This document shows, in pieces, positions 54,464-64,000 of a stretch of 64,000 bases of DNA. The position numbers and the translations under genes are program-made. The notes below the pieces were generated by a model. That model saw only the letters and a list, made by a program, of their open reading frames with translations. It was not told the DNA's origin and searched no databases. The DNA lies in the NCBI GenBank assembly GCA_026936335.1, contig JAPMXV010000039.1:163501-227500 (forward strand), written 5' to 3'. This DNA comes from Mantamonas sphyraenae. Its lineage: Eukaryota > CRuMs > Mantamonadidae. Numbering within the stretch: the stretch's first letter is position 1; each line of letters begins with the position of its first letter.

Positions 54464-55336
54464 TCATGTGCTGACTCCAAAGTTGGCAAACCCCTTCTCA
54501 ACAATGCTGATGTTGATATGCACCACACCCATGGTCACTGTCCTGAGTTTGTACCTGCTCTCTGGTGACAACACCACCGTTTCTGCATACGACGACTTGA
54601 GCTGCGGCGTGCCCCCCAGAAAGTACGCCGTCAGCTCCTCCGTGAACGAGCCCTTGGGCCTCCACGTCACCACCTCCAGCTCATGCTGCCCTGCAGACGT
54701 TGGGATGTATGCAAACCCGTACCCATACAGTTCGTTGCGACCGTAGATGTCCTGGTGCCACACTTCCGCATACAGTTTTGGCCAGCCAGAGACCCCCTTG
54801 CAGGAATAATGTACATCGATCGGGTGGTCCCACACACACATCTCTCCATCCTGTGAGCGGGTGTGCCCATGAAACCAAACAAAAAGGCCGCAGGTGAGGT
54901 GTATGCATGTGTTGCCATTCCATCGTCGTGTCCATCATCATGGTGGTGCCCTCATTCAGTGTCAGCAGACCTCCAAACGGGAGTTGGCGCCAAAAACCGT
55001 TTCGCTCACCGGCTCGCTCACTCCCTTGTCCGCACAGAGCACCGCCACACTCGTGGTGGTGGGAGCAACAGCGGTGGTGGGTGGCACAGGTGGTACAGGT
55101 GGTGTGTGTGTGTGTGTGTGCGCGTGTGCAGGTGTGTGTGGGTGGGTGTGGGGGGAAGAAAGGAAACGTACGAGTGGTTCGTCAACCTGAGTCTGGCCTG
55201 AGGCATCGCCACTCAGGAGCTGCCAGTTGCTGTCATCCGCCACAAGCTTCCACTTGCAGGACAGAGTGTTGTCTGGGAACCCCGACGCACCGACGAGCTC
55301 GCCGATGATGTGGAGTTCGGCCTGCAGGGCGGACAT
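54464..55336 (-). CDS. B9D2: B9 domain-containing protein 2 (ciliary transition zone)
   Basis: B9D2 works with B9D1 and MKS1 in the ciliary transition zone, so its presence argues for a ciliated cell. Exons 55172-55336 and 54464-54850 join in phase 0 to 183 aa (human 175). The B9 domain spans the protein: [41 protein letters not shown], then [40 protein letters not shown] and [10 protein letters not shown], all matching the animal orthologue. The 321-base intron is longer than most here and contains CA/TG repeats in its donor half. It is divergent from the CPT2-like gene. Confidence 0.95.
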
Positions 55337-55395
55337 TTGGGTTTGGAAAAACTTGGTTTTGGGGGCGCCAGGGCAGCCAACATCCCGCACACCCA
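55337..55395. promoter_or_regulatory. 59-base divergent promoter of B9D2 and the CPT2-like gene
   Basis: Only 59 bases lie between the two start codons, one of the shortest head-to-head spacers in the window. It has a T-run next to B9D2 (TTGGAAAAACTTGGTTTTGG) and a GC-rich half. Promoter function is inferred from layout alone. Confidence 0.4.
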
Positions 55396-57384
55396 ATGTT
55401 CCAACGATGCATGCGCGGCCAGAAGGGTGGAGGAGGTAACATGGCAGTGGGAGGGGCCATGGGTGGCATTCGTAGGATGAGCAAGGTTGCAGGCGGAGAG
55501 AAAAAGGTGCATCCGTTGCTGGAGGGCCAGGAGGTGCCTCGGTTGCCGATTCCCGAGTTGGAAGAGACGCTGGAACGGTTCCGAGCACACGCATTGCCAC
55601 TGTGTGGGGATGAAATGGAGGCACGAAGGACAGAGGAGGCCATTGAGTGGATGCGTGACAGTGGAGTGGGTGAGACATTGCAGGCAAAGCTGAGGGAGTA
55701 CGACGCAAGTCAGGAACACAGCTCGTACATGGCTCAGTACTGGCGAGACATGTATCTGAGCCTGGAGGACCCACTGATGGTGAACATCAACCCGATTGGA
55801 GTGTTGGCAGACAGTGAGGAATTGCGAGCAAATGCAATGCGTGCGAACGAGAAGCTGTTGTGTGTGGTGGAAGCCACGTTGGACTTTCACGACGAGGTGC
55901 AGGCGGGCACACTGGCACGGGAACACAGTCGCATGGATGGAAAGACAGTGGGACAGGATATGACGCAGTACACACGTATGATGGGCAGTTGTAGGGTGCC
56001 CCTGCGTGATGCCAAGGGACGAGAGATGCTGGCACAACACCCGGACAGCAAACACATCGTCGTGATGGTGGAAGGAGGCATATACCCTGTGCAGGTGTAT
56101 GACGAAAAGACAGGGGAACGGCTGTCCAGGCTGGAGGTGGGTGCACAGCTGCAGATTGCCCAGTTTTTTCTGCCACACTTGGAGAAGAGGTGGGCGGAGA
56201 AGGAGGGACACAGCCGCGTGTTGCCTGGACTTGGGTACTTGACCAGCGAACGACGGTCTGAGTGGACCAAGGCGTATGCGGCCATATGTGAGGAGAGTGA
56301 GAAGGCACGTGATGTGTTGAAGTGTGTGGAAACGGCGTTGTTTGTGGTTGCGATAGACGAGCCCGATTCGGACGAGTGGGAACCCGGAAGAAAGTGGGAC
56401 GAGGAGTGGAACCATTTGGCATTCAACAAGAGTGTGTTGTGGGGCAACCCTGGCAACCGATGGTATGACAAGAGTGTGGTCTGGGTGTGCAACCTGCGCA
56501 CGAAACAGGTGGGCTTGAACTTTGAGCACACATGGGGCGATGGCATGAGTGCCTTCTACCTCATGGACTATGTGCACGCACGCATTGACGAGTGGGCACG
56601 TGACAACGCCCTTCCTCAACCACTCGACATTGACGCGAGTGTGAACACCTATCCATTCGAGGCCAACACCCTGACCTACGATCTGGATCTCGGACCCCGT
56701 GGCACTGCTGCCTTGGAGGAGGCCAAACGTCACCATGAACGCTTTACAAGCAACATCGATCTGCGCACCCTCGTGTTTGACTCGTTTGGACGTGAGACGA
56801 TCAAGGCACACGGAGCACGCCCCGATGCGTTTGTGCAAATGGCCTATCAACTGGCCGACCAGCGCCTGCACGGCTTCCGTGGTGCCTCTGTCTACGAGAG
56901 TGCCAATGTGCGCAGCTATCTCGAGGGACGCACAGAGGTGGTGCGTTGTGTCACGGCGGCCTCGCGTGCGTTCTGTGAGGCCCCCAACAAGGAGAGGCTG
57001 CTGATGGCAATTGAGGCACACGCAGAGGCGGCACGACTGGCAAACAAGGGAGGGGGTGTGGACAGACACTTGACAGCACTCAAGTGGATGGGTGAGGAAC
57101 ATGGCATCGATGCAGCAGCCTTCTTTGCCCCGGATGCCAACCCAGGATGGGCCCTGTTGACACGAAGCCTGATCTCCACCTCGAACCTGACCCATCCGGG
57201 TGCCCAATGGTTCTCCTTTGGTCCCGTGGAACACGACGGCTACGGCTTTGGCTATCTGATCCGAGACCAGGACTTGCGCATCAGCATCAGCAGCTTTGCG
57301 GACTCCCAAGTCACGAGCAGTGCGTTGATGGAAACGGTGTTGGAAGAGACGCTGGATGACATGTTGCTCATGCTCAAGCAATGA
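55396..57384 (+). CDS. CPT2: Carnitine O-palmitoyltransferase 2-like acyltransferase
   Basis: The enzyme converts acylcarnitine to acyl-CoA at the inner mitochondrial membrane for β-oxidation. A single exon of 662 aa. The N-terminus ([26 protein letters not shown]) is basic and Gly-rich without acidic residues, as in a mitochondrial presequence; a Met at 55441 is an alternative start. The family start [47 protein letters not shown] and the catalytic His in [10 protein letters not shown] are all present. Near the C-terminus are [31 protein letters not shown] and a [11 protein letters not shown] block typical of CPT2. Other carnitine acyltransferases share the fold, but the length and C-terminal blocks favour CPT2. 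Confidence 0.9.
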   Translation: MFQRCMRGQKGGGGNMAVGGAMGGIRRMSKVAGGEKKVHPLLEGQEVPRLPIPELEETLERFRAHALPLCGDEMEARRTEEAIEWMRDSGVGETLQAKLREYDASQEHSSYMAQYWRDMYLSLEDPLMVNINPIGVLADSEELRANAMRANEKLLCVVEATLDFHDEVQAGTLAREHSRMDGKTVGQDMTQYTRMMGSCRVPLRDAKGREMLAQHPDSKHIVVMVEGGIYPVQVYDEKTGERLSRLEVGAQLQIAQFFLPHLEKRWAEKEGHSRVLPGLGYLTSERRSEWTKAYAAICEESEKARDVLKCVETALFVVAIDEPDSDEWEPGRKWDEEWNHLAFNKSVLWGNPGNRWYDKSVVWVCNLRTKQVGLNFEHTWGDGMSAFYLMDYVHARIDEWARDNALPQPLDIDASVNTYPFEANTLTYDLDLGPRGTAALEEAKRHHERFTSNIDLRTLVFDSFGRETIKAHGARPDAFVQMAYQLADQRLHGFRGASVYESANVRSYLEGRTEVVRCVTAASRAFCEAPNKERLLMAIEAHAEAARLANKGGGVDRHLTALKWMGEEHGIDAAAFFAPDANPGWALLTRSLISTSNLTHPGAQWFSFGPVEHDGYGFGYLIRDQDLRISISSFADSQVTSSALMETVLEETLDDMLLMLKQ

Positions 57385-57503
57385 AAGATGATGATGATGG
57401 GTGGGGTCCAGGATGCTGGGAGGAAGATGAGGACAACGACAACGACGACGATGATCATGAGGAGGTGGTGGTGTGGTTTGGGTGTTGCCATGTTACATTG
57501 GTG

Positions 57504-57833
57504 CTATGCAGTGAAGGAGGATGAGTCTTGGGCATAGCCACACAAGACGCAATCCATGGTGTACTCGTGGGTGGAGCGGGTGCTTTGGAATTCGTGCCAG
57601 TGTTCAGCCACGACGTGTTCACACTCGGCACAGATGTGTGCAAACGTGGTGGTTTCCGTCTCGGTGCCCTCCTCTCCGTCCTCCTCCTCCTCCACGTTCT
57701 TGTCCACGTTGAGCAGGTCCGTCAGCTTCCCTTCGCATTGGTGGCACCCGGCAAAGTTTAGAAAGTACGCCCCAGAGTCCAGGCATGTGCGCCCTCTGTC
57801 CGGGCGCACCTTTTTCAAGCAGTGTTTGCACAT
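57504..57833 (-). CDS. CHURC1: Churchill-like small zinc-binding protein
   Basis: A single exon of 109 aa (human Churchill 112). Conserved features are the start MCKHCLKKVRPDRGRTCLDSG, FLNFAGCHQCEG, HICAECEHVVAEHWHEF and the end MDCVLCGYAQD, giving five or more Cys pairs and His residues for structural zincs. The Asp/Glu-rich loop between the halves is slightly different from animals. In vertebrates Churchill acts in FGF-dependent development, but the family is present in protists, where its role is unknown. It is divergent from the TUG gene, 134 bases between starts. Confidence 0.93.
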   Translation of the reverse strand: MCKHCLKKVRPDRGRTCLDSGAYFLNFAGCHQCEGKLTDLLNVDKNVEEEEDGEEGTETETTTFAHICAECEHVVAEHWHEFQSTRSTHEYTMDCVLCGYAQDSSSFTA

Positions 57834-57967
57834 GGGCCACAGAGTGAGCAGCAGGGACCAGGGTGCAGGTCAGTGATGAGAGGCCACGCGTGCGGTTTTT
57901 GTTTGGGGGAAGGCGAGCGCAGGCGGCGCCGTTGGCGCAGCCAAGGAATTCCTGGCAGGCGAGCAGC

Positions 57968-58338
57968 ATGAGCAAGAGCGTGCAAGTGACAGGCAAAGGG
58001 TTCAAGATGAACGTCAAGGTGACGCCTGGCACAACAATGGGTCAGGTGTTGGAAACGGTGTGCACGAAGCAGGGGCTGAACGCCAAGGCTCACACGCTGA
58101 AGTGAGTTTGTGTGTGAGGGCAATGGTTCGGCTGAAGGGGCAAAGGCACGAATGTGGGGATGGATTGTGAGGGGGGAAAGGAGGCGAAAGAGGGGATAGA
58201 GGGAAGGACTTGAAGGAACGGAAGAGGGAACAGTGGATGGTGGACGACCGTGTGCAGAGACCAGGGGACGGAAGAAGTGGGAAAGCCGGAAAACGGATGA
58301 TGATGAACGGAAGTGACGAGATGAACTCACCCATCCCG

Positions 58339-58392
<54 letters not shown>

Positions 58393-59376
58393 TAGGCACC
58401 AACGGGAAGAGATGGAAATGTCGCTGCCATACCGACTGCTGGGCCTGAGCAACAATGCCAAGCTGGAACTGGTGACCAGTGCAAAACGGGAGGTTGTGGC
58501 AGAGGTGAACGTGGTGGTGAGCATGCCAGACGGAACACGACACGAAGTGAATAGCATGAGCAACCATACACTGTGGGAAATGCTGGGAGAGTTGGAAGAG
58601 GGTGCAGGAGGGGAGGTGAACGTGCGTCATGTGGTGCAGGAGAACAGCCAGGGTGAGGTGGTGTACATGTTGCCCACATTGAACTTTATGGGACGCATGG
58701 TCAAGGACAAGGCAGAGCTGCACAGCACCACACTGGCAGATATGGGACTGACCGACGGCACGGGGATGTTGCGACTGGGATTTGAGGAAAGGGCCCCAGA
58801 GCAGGTGTCAGACTCGTATGGGGTGGATGGGATGGACACGGAGGAGGCAGGGAGCAGTGGAAGCAGTGGGGCGGCCAATGTGAAGGTGGTTTCTGAGAAG
58901 GATGATGGGATGGAGACGGAAGAGGTTGCGGAGAAGTCGACACCCCAGCAGCAGCAGACGATGAAGAAGGAGAAGGAAGAGAAGGAGGAAGTTGACAACA
59001 AGAAGGCAACAAGCAAGAGCAGCAAGAAGGGCAAAGCTGCGATGGATGTAGAGAGTGTGAGCAAGCGATTGGCGAGTGTGGCGTCGATGGATGTGTCTGT
59101 GGATGAGGGACAGGAGGGTGATGAAGCCAAACCAAGTGTGTCGTATGTGGAAGTACCCGTGGCATACAAAGCACTGGAGTACGACTTTCTGGCCCAGCCT
59201 GTGTTTGAGTTTCCAAGGTGGGGTCGAGCAGCCGCGTCCTCCTCCTCCGCCTCCAGCACGGGGGCGGACGCAGAGGTGGCCGATGGGGGGGTCAAACACA
59301 GCAAACCACGTCGTGAGGTGGCCAGTCGACGTGTATCTGCACAGGAGAGTGGGTCACGAAAGGCAAGCAACAGCAC

Positions 59377-59410
<34 letters not shown>

Positions 59411-60148
59411 TCCTCTTTGGATCAATTGCAATCGGAAGGACGCAGTGAAGTGGACAGGGATCTGGCAGTGTTTGCAGCCAGTGCAGAGGAGTTTGATCCG
59501 AAACAGTACGAGGTGCCGGAAGAGTTTTACCGGGTGACAACCAAGGATGCCAAAGAGATGATGAGCATCAAGATGGAACAGAAGCGAAAGGAGGATTCAG
59601 AGTACAAGTTTATGACGAAAAAGATGCGAGAGGAAAAGGCCATGCGAGAAAAGGCCAAGTACAAACGCACACGCATCCGTGTGCGCTTCCCAGACCAAAC
59701 GTCGATCGAAGGGACGTTTGGCACACGAGAGGGCATCCGAGAACTCAAGGCAATGGTGCAGGAGTGTGTGTACACCTCTGAGCGCAACTTTTACTTTTTC
59801 ATCACCCCACCCGTGCAGAAACTGACGGACGAGAGTGCCACGTTTATGGATCTGGATCTGTTCCCGGTGGCCATGGTGCACTTCAAATGGAGCGATGGCA
59901 ACAACGGACAGGATGGACAGTACCTGAGCGAGTCGTGTCTGGCACAGGTGCAATCGTCATCGTCGTCGTCGTCGTCCAACAAGAATGGCAAGGGCAAGGA
60001 CGGCGCGGGAGGGGTGGTGGACATGGAAGGATTCCTCGAGGAACAACGGCAGGCATTGGCCAAGGATGCCAAAGGCAAGGACGATGACAATGGAGAGGAT
60101 GGCAAGAAGAAGAAGAAGAAAGGAGTGCCAAAGTGGCTGAAACTGTGA
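57968..60148 (+). CDS. ASPSCR1: TUG/ASPSCR1-like p97 (VCP) cofactor with UBX domain
   Basis: TUG binds and disassembles p97/Cdc48 hexamers and, in animals, retains GLUT4 vesicles. Exon 1 is 57968-58101; exon 2 is 58396-60148; 628 aa in total. The N-terminal ubiquitin-like domain spans the intron: FKMNVKVTPGTTMGQVLE, then LKHQREEMEMSLPYRLLGLSNNAKLELV. A second Ubl-like block follows (VVVSMPDGTRHEVNS to LGLTDGTGMLRLGF-like strand). The middle is Glu/Lys/Ser-rich with a 20-residue Ser run. The UBX domain lies at ~440-515 (RIRVRFPDQTSIEGTF, AMVQECVY, FYFFITPP). The C-terminus is Lys-rich. A ~50-base CA repeat in the 294-base intron ends six bases before the 3' splice site. Confidence 0.92.
58342..58390. 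repeat. (CA)n microsatellite in the TUG intron
   Basis: An almost pure CA repeat of about 48 bases lies immediately upstream of the acceptor TACATAG. It occupies the place where a pyrimidine tract would normally be. Similar shorter runs precede acceptors in other genes of the window. Confidence 0.9.
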
Positions 60149-60193
60149 GCAGAAGCAGGGTTCAACATGAAACGGACGGTGTTCTCACTCTCT

Positions 60194-60991
60194 TCACGTG
60201 CTCTGTTGCTGCTGCTCTTGTGCTTGTTGCCTCATGTCACTGGCCACTTGGGTGAGCATGGCTTCGGCAGCCCAAGGTTGGTAGAACAGTGAACCAATGG
60301 GGGCGGCCAGGGCACCCGCAGAGGCCGTGTCGTTCAGCTGCGCCAGGTCCGTGCTTTGCGACACCAACAGCTGTTCCATACTCCTGTGTGGCTCCACACC
60401 AAACGCAAGGAAAAAGTCCCGTTTGCGTTTCTTGCGTTGCACCAGCTTGTCGACAATGGCCCCGTCCCGAGCATCCTTGGCGCGGGCTTGGTCCACGCTG
60501 GCCAGGATTTCCTTGAGTTTGTGTGTGTTGGGTTTGGATGAAGAGGAGGATGAAGAGGAGGAGGAGGAGGAGGAGGAGGAGGAGGTGGTGTGTGTGGTGT
60601 GTGTGGACGAAGCCTGGCGTAGGTGGGGTTGGAGGGCGAGGTGGAGTTGATCAAGACGGAAGGCCTCGACACCAAAAAGGGCCGCCATGTCTGTGTTGCA
60701 TCGAATGCGAGTGGGATTGTGTTCCTCCTGCAATCCATGTTGTTTGATGTATGTCCACAGTGCTGCCATGATGTCGTTGGGTGGCAATCCCTGGCCCACG
60801 GGCAGCGAAAGGAGCGACGCAAGCGCATCGTCGGCGACAAAAACGGCTGTAGAAGACGATGACGATGACGATGATGACGATGACGATGATGATTGTTGCA
60901 TGTGGGCAATCCGATGCGCATGCTCTGCCAATTGGCTGTGCATGGACTCGCAAGCGTCCGTGAGGTTGGCCAACCTTTGACGCTTGCTCAT
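60194..60991 (-). CDS. SMARCD/BAF60 (Swp73)-like SWI/SNF subunit, short form
   Basis: SMARCD proteins are SWI/SNF chromatin-remodelling subunits. A single exon of 265 aa, about half the usual ~500. The start is the ATG of MSKRQRLANLTDACESM; the frame is open a little further upstream. A SWIB domain is clear at ~65-125 (LPPNDIMAALWTYIKQHGLQ, LFGVEAFRLDQLHLALQPHL). The C-terminal part (KRDFFLAFGVEP, LFYQPWAAEAM) matches the SMARCD end, where the usual sequence is FYFQPWAQEA. Two long Ser runs, coded by (GAN)n tracts on the opposite strand, flank the SWIB region. The N-terminal half of the family is missing. Either an upstream exon was not recognised, or this is a reduced protein. It is convergent with TUG (45 bases). 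Confidence 0.78.
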   Translation of the reverse strand: MSKRQRLANLTDACESMHSQLAEHAHRIAHMQQSSSSSSSSSSSSSSTAVFVADDALASLLSLPVGQGLPPNDIMAALWTYIKQHGLQEEHNPTRIRCNTDMAALFGVEAFRLDQLHLALQPHLRQASSTHTTHTTSSSSSSSSSSSSSSSSKPNTHKLKEILASVDQARAKDARDGAIVDKLVQRKKRKRDFFLAFGVEPHRSMEQLLVSQSTDLAQLNDTASAGALAAPIGSLFYQPWAAEAMLTQVASDMRQQAQEQQQQST

Positions 60992-61104
60992 TTTTCCTGG
61001 CCCTTCGCTCGCGGCCCCAAGCCAACTCACACGTCGTCGTCTTTGTCGTCAGGAAGCAACACACGGTCCCTATAGAAAGAACAAGGCACTGTGAACCTGT
61101 GACC

Positions 61105-61141
<37 letters not shown>

Positions 61142-61143
61142 CC
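60992..61143. promoter_or_regulatory. Divergent region upstream of SMARCD-like and AMPK genes
   Basis: This 152-base spacer includes a (TG)n run of about 30 bases ending just before the AMPK ATG. On the minus strand a stretch near 61030-61075 has an acceptor-like TTCTTTCTATAG and a donor-like GTGTGAGT about 37 bases apart, so a tiny upstream exon for the SMARCD-like gene cannot be excluded. Confidence 0.35.
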
Positions 61144-63403
61144 ATGTCGAGCAAGAGCAACAACCACGACAAAGAGGAGAGAAAGAAGAGCGGCGGCAGC
61201 AGCGGCGGAGGCAATCACAACAACGCCCTGACGGTGGAAGTGCATTCCAATGACTCTGCAGACGATGAACTGCGTGCCACCACAGAAGGAGATGGTGGTG
61301 ATACCACCACCAGCAACACCACCACCACCATGGCTGGCAAACACCATCATCGTGGCTCCAGGGACAACGACGATGGCGAAGGGGACGACGACTCGCAAGC
61401 ATCTTCCTCCTCCTCGCCCGCCTCCACGCCGCTCAGCCCAAGTCCCTCGCCACTTCCAACCCTCAAAACAAGCGCCAAACGACTCCTACGCATTGGACAC
61501 TATGTCCTACAGCAGACCCTGGGTGTGGGCAGCTTTGGCAAGGTCAAACGTAAGTGTCATGTGTCGTCCCTTCCCTTCCACGGCCCCGTTTTTGGTTGTT
61601 CGTCGCCTTGGGCGGGGGCGTTTTTTGCGGCTGCTCATTTTTTGCAGAAATGAGCTGCTGCTGCCAACATGGATGGGCAACGGAGTCCATGGGAGGTGGG
61701 AATGAGAGTGGTGTGTGACATGGGTGTCTGTGGGGGCTGTGACATGGCATGCAGATGTGGCCATGTGCGATGGGGAGGACAAAGAGAAACGGGAGGAAAG
61801 GAGGCAAGCGAGAGCTGACACCGCCGCGCCTCTGTCCCCTACCATGCATGCAACCACACACCAACAACAATCAGTGGCGGTGCATGAGCTGACAGGGCAT
61901 CAGGTGGCAGTCAAGATTTTGAACAAGAAACGAATCCAGATGCTGGACATGGACAAGAAGATCAACCGGGAGATCCAGATTCTGAAGCTGTTCCACCACC
62001 CTCACATCATCCGTCTGTACGAGGTGATTGACACGCCGACGGATATCTTTATGGTGATTGAGTACGTGAGTGGTGGCGAGCTGTTTGATTACATTGTGAA
62101 CCACGGAAAACTGGGGGAGGAGGAATCACGACGCTTCTTCCAGCAGATCATCTCCGGGGTGGCGTACTGCCACAACCACATGGTGGTCCATCGGGACTTG
62201 AAACCAGAGAACCTGTTGTTGGATGCCAACAAGAACGTACGCATTGCCGACTTTGGTCTGAGCAACATGATGAAGGACGGTGACTTTATGCGCACCTCGT
62301 GTGGGTCACCCAACTATGCTGCCCCCGAGGTCATCAGTGGCAAGTTGTATGCTGGACCAGAGGTGGATGTGTGGAGTGCCGGTGTCATCCTCTATGCCTT
62401 TCTCTGTGGACGCTTGCCCTTTGACGACGAGTACATCCCGAATCTGTTCAAGAAGATCCGCGGCGGGGTGTTTACCATCCCATCGCATGTGTCGTCGCAG
62501 GCTGCGGATCTGATCCGATCCATGCTTGTGGTGGATCCACTGAAGCGCATTTCCATGGAGGAGATCCAGGAGCATCCCTGGTTCCAAACAGATCTGCCCG
62601 AGTACCTGGCACAGGTGGGAGAAGGGTCGGCAGGCAAGTCGATCAATGAGGAGGTGTTGGCCAAGGTGAGTCAGAAGATTGGAGTCAGCATGGACAAGGC
62701 ACGGGAGGATGTGCAGGCAAGCAACATGAACCAAACACTGGTGTGCTACAATCTGCTCATGGACAGCATCTGGAGGCAACAGGCCAAGATGGAAAAGAAG
62801 TCACGGGCAGCAAACTCGAGTGCAAACACACCGTTTGCCACAACGCCTCCTGTGTTGCAGAACGTGTCCACAGGCAGCAACAGCAGCAGTAGCTCGTCGT
62901 CGTCATCGAGCAGCAGCAGTGGCGGCGGCGGCGGCGGCGGGAAGGATGAAGGGACCAGTGAAGGGCCAGGAGGAAAGAAGAGAGGAGACGGAGGAGGGAG
63001 CGCAGGAGCCAAGCGAGGTCACATGCGAACTGGAAGCAAGGTGGGCAAGGGGAAAACGACAGGCAACAACGAACGGCTGCCACCGGCGGAGAGTGACAAG
63101 GAAGGGTCGTACAAGAGGAGGAGATGGTACCTGGGGATCAATTCGAACGACAATCTGGACAATGTGATGGACGAAATCTTTCGTGTGCTGAAACTGATGG
63201 ACTTTGAGTGGAAGGTGCTGCACAACTATGCCATGAAGTGCAGAAGCGTACACCAGGGCAATCAGGGTCTGGTGGTGGTTACCAAGTTGTACAAAGTGGA
63301 CGACTACCGTGTCAGCCTGGACATCCAAAAGATCAAGGGCGGTTGTTTGCCGTTCTTTCATTTCTGCAGCGTGTTTGCGTCGCAGATGGAGGTTGTGGGA
63401 TGA
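61144..63403 (+). CDS. AMPK/SNF1 catalytic alpha subunit
   Basis: The AMP-activated (Snf1) kinase senses low energy. Exons 61144-61549 and 61875-63403 give 644 aa; the splice joins the glycine loop GVGSFGKVK to LAVHELTGHQVAVKIL. A ~110-residue Ser/Thr/His-rich extension precedes the kinase domain. Catalytic features are the Lys in AVKIL, VHRDLKPEN, IADFGLSNMMKDG and the activation loop FMRTSCGSPNYAAPE, whose Thr is the LKB1-type phosphorylation site. A UBA-like autoinhibitory region follows (INEEVLAKVSQKIGVS), then a Ser/Gly-rich linker and the C-terminal β-subunit-binding/KA1-type domain (RRRWYLGINS, VMDEIFRVLKLMDFEWKV, LDIQKIKGGCLPFFHF). The 325-base intron is among the longest here. Confidence 0.95.
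61550..61874 (+). other. Intron of the AMPK alpha gene
   Basis: It starts GTAAGTGTCATG and ends ACAACAATCAG. It holds T-runs near 61600-61645, a CATG/TGTG-rich middle and an open frame that merely reads into exon 2. Its position inside the kinase glycine loop is fixed by protein homology, so the boundaries are reliable. Confidence 0.85.
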
Positions 63404-64000
63404 AATGGAACGCTGGTTACCCGAATGTACGCACTGGTCTGGTGTGAGAGGTAAGGCCCACCTTTTTGCCGCCGTGTGGGCAGAGGAAAGGCGGTGGGTG
63501 AGGAGCACGTGCGGGCTCAAGTGCGGCGGGAGGGGAAAATGCACGCCAGGTTGATTCGAAACAAAAGAAGAGGCATTGGAAGGCGGAGCAATGGAGCTGG
63601 TGACATGCTGGTCGACGGGAAGGATGGAAAAACACACGGACGGGGAAGGATGGGAAAGACAGAGGAAAGACGGGTGAGGACTTGGGGTGAACTGGGCTGG
63701 GCCGTGGGGCGCGTGAGACGTGTGTGATAGCCACGAGGGGACCCGAGGGGGGTGCAAAAGTCCGCGATGGTGCAAGACCCGTTCGTGACGGGCAAAAAGA
63801 CGCGAAATTTACAGGAGGGTTCGTGGCGCATGGTGTGGTGGATGCCTGCGGAGGTGGTCAAGGCTGCCAGAGGGCGCACTGGGAGTAATGGGCAGGGTTA
63901 GAAGCATACATAGGTGTTGCTGGGGTGCGAACCAGCGGCAAGAATGCGAGTTTTGTCAAAAGTTTGGCGTTTTCAGGGCCAAAAGTACGAGAGGCGGACG
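63404..64000. other. Right-end region with no recognised gene
   Basis: The first ~100 bases are presumably the AMPK 3' untranslated region. Beyond 63,500 the composition is mixed, with a short minus-strand frame (63517-63879, ~120 codons) that resembles nothing I know and has no supporting codon pattern. A small hairpin-forming segment near 63919-63936 (GCTGGGGTGCGAACCAGC) looks like a tRNA T-arm but lacks the rest of a tRNA. The last 100 bases are AT-richer, so a gene beginning outside the window is possible. Confidence 0.4.

Noticed and set aside
61027-61080. A 37-base micro-exon upstream of the SMARCD-like gene
   Set aside because: It has splice-like borders, but no further upstream exon can be found before the divergent AMPK gene, and its peptide matches nothing in the family.
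63915-63955. Possible tRNA T-arm (GCTGGTTCGCACCCCAGC on the minus strand)
   Set aside because: The T-loop lacks the conserved A58, and no matching acceptor, D-arm or anticodon arm can be folded around it.
1-64000. Reassigned stop codons or bacterial origin
   Set aside because: All three standard stops behave normally in conserved genes, and introns plus eukaryote-only families occur throughout.

Overview
The window is nuclear DNA of a gene-dense, flagellated unicellular eukaryote. The evidence is spliceosomal GT-AG introns (mostly about 55-325 bases), six-AAA midasin, TFIIH p44, AMPK alpha, importin-5, carnitine palmitoyltransferase, a golgin and a SWI/SNF subunit. B9D2 (ciliary transition zone) and a TSNAXIP1-like protein imply a cilium. 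Coding DNA is G+C-rich with a strong preference for codons ending in G or C. Proteins carry long Ser, Gln, Asp/Glu and Gly runs. I cannot name the lineage from sequence alone; the gene set (COMMD10, Churchill, TUG, B9D2, a DUF1765-like protein, GH28 enzymes) fits a free-living protist. No prokaryotic operons, viral genes, CRISPR arrays, rRNA genes or convincing tRNA genes were seen.

Layout. 1-20.8 kb: the end of a golgin-84 gene, a C2/Gln-rich/LRR protein, the 17-kb midasin gene and COMMD10. 20.9-25.8 kb: a coiled-coil protein with an acidic repeat tail, then four tandem genes that each pair an N-terminal ubiquitin-like domain with a shared second domain I do not recognise. 26-30.4 kb: a TSNAXIP1-like gene and a secreted GH28 enzyme. 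30.4-38.2 kb: a run with a repair and transcription theme (FAAP100-like protein, REV1, TFIIH p44), then a TIP30-like oxidoreductase. 38.2-43.2 kb: a second GH28 gene in inverted orientation, a small odd gene with an in-frame TGA, TRMT112 and adenylosuccinate synthetase. 43.4-54.3 kb: a large DUF1765-like protein, a membrane protein fused to armadillo repeats, and importin-5. 54.4-63.4 kb: B9D2, CPT2-like acyltransferase, Churchill, TUG/ASPSCR1, a short SMARCD/BAF60-like protein and AMPK alpha. The last 600 bases hold nothing I can name.

Genes are packed extremely tightly. Neighbours are often separated by 30-140 bases; head-to-head pairs share promoters of under 160 bases, and the REV1 stop codon overlaps the p44 start codon. 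The most interesting items are the tandem ubiquitin-like family and the two GH28 genes, whose 3' halves are almost identical and in inverted orientation, with a fragment of a neighbouring gene carried along. CA repeats also lie next to several 3' splice sites.

Several conserved genes (midasin, REV1, importin-5, the DUF1765-like gene) are broken by apparent single-base shifts in G-rich or low-complexity tracts. These look more like assembly errors than real mutations, so protein models across those points are provisional.
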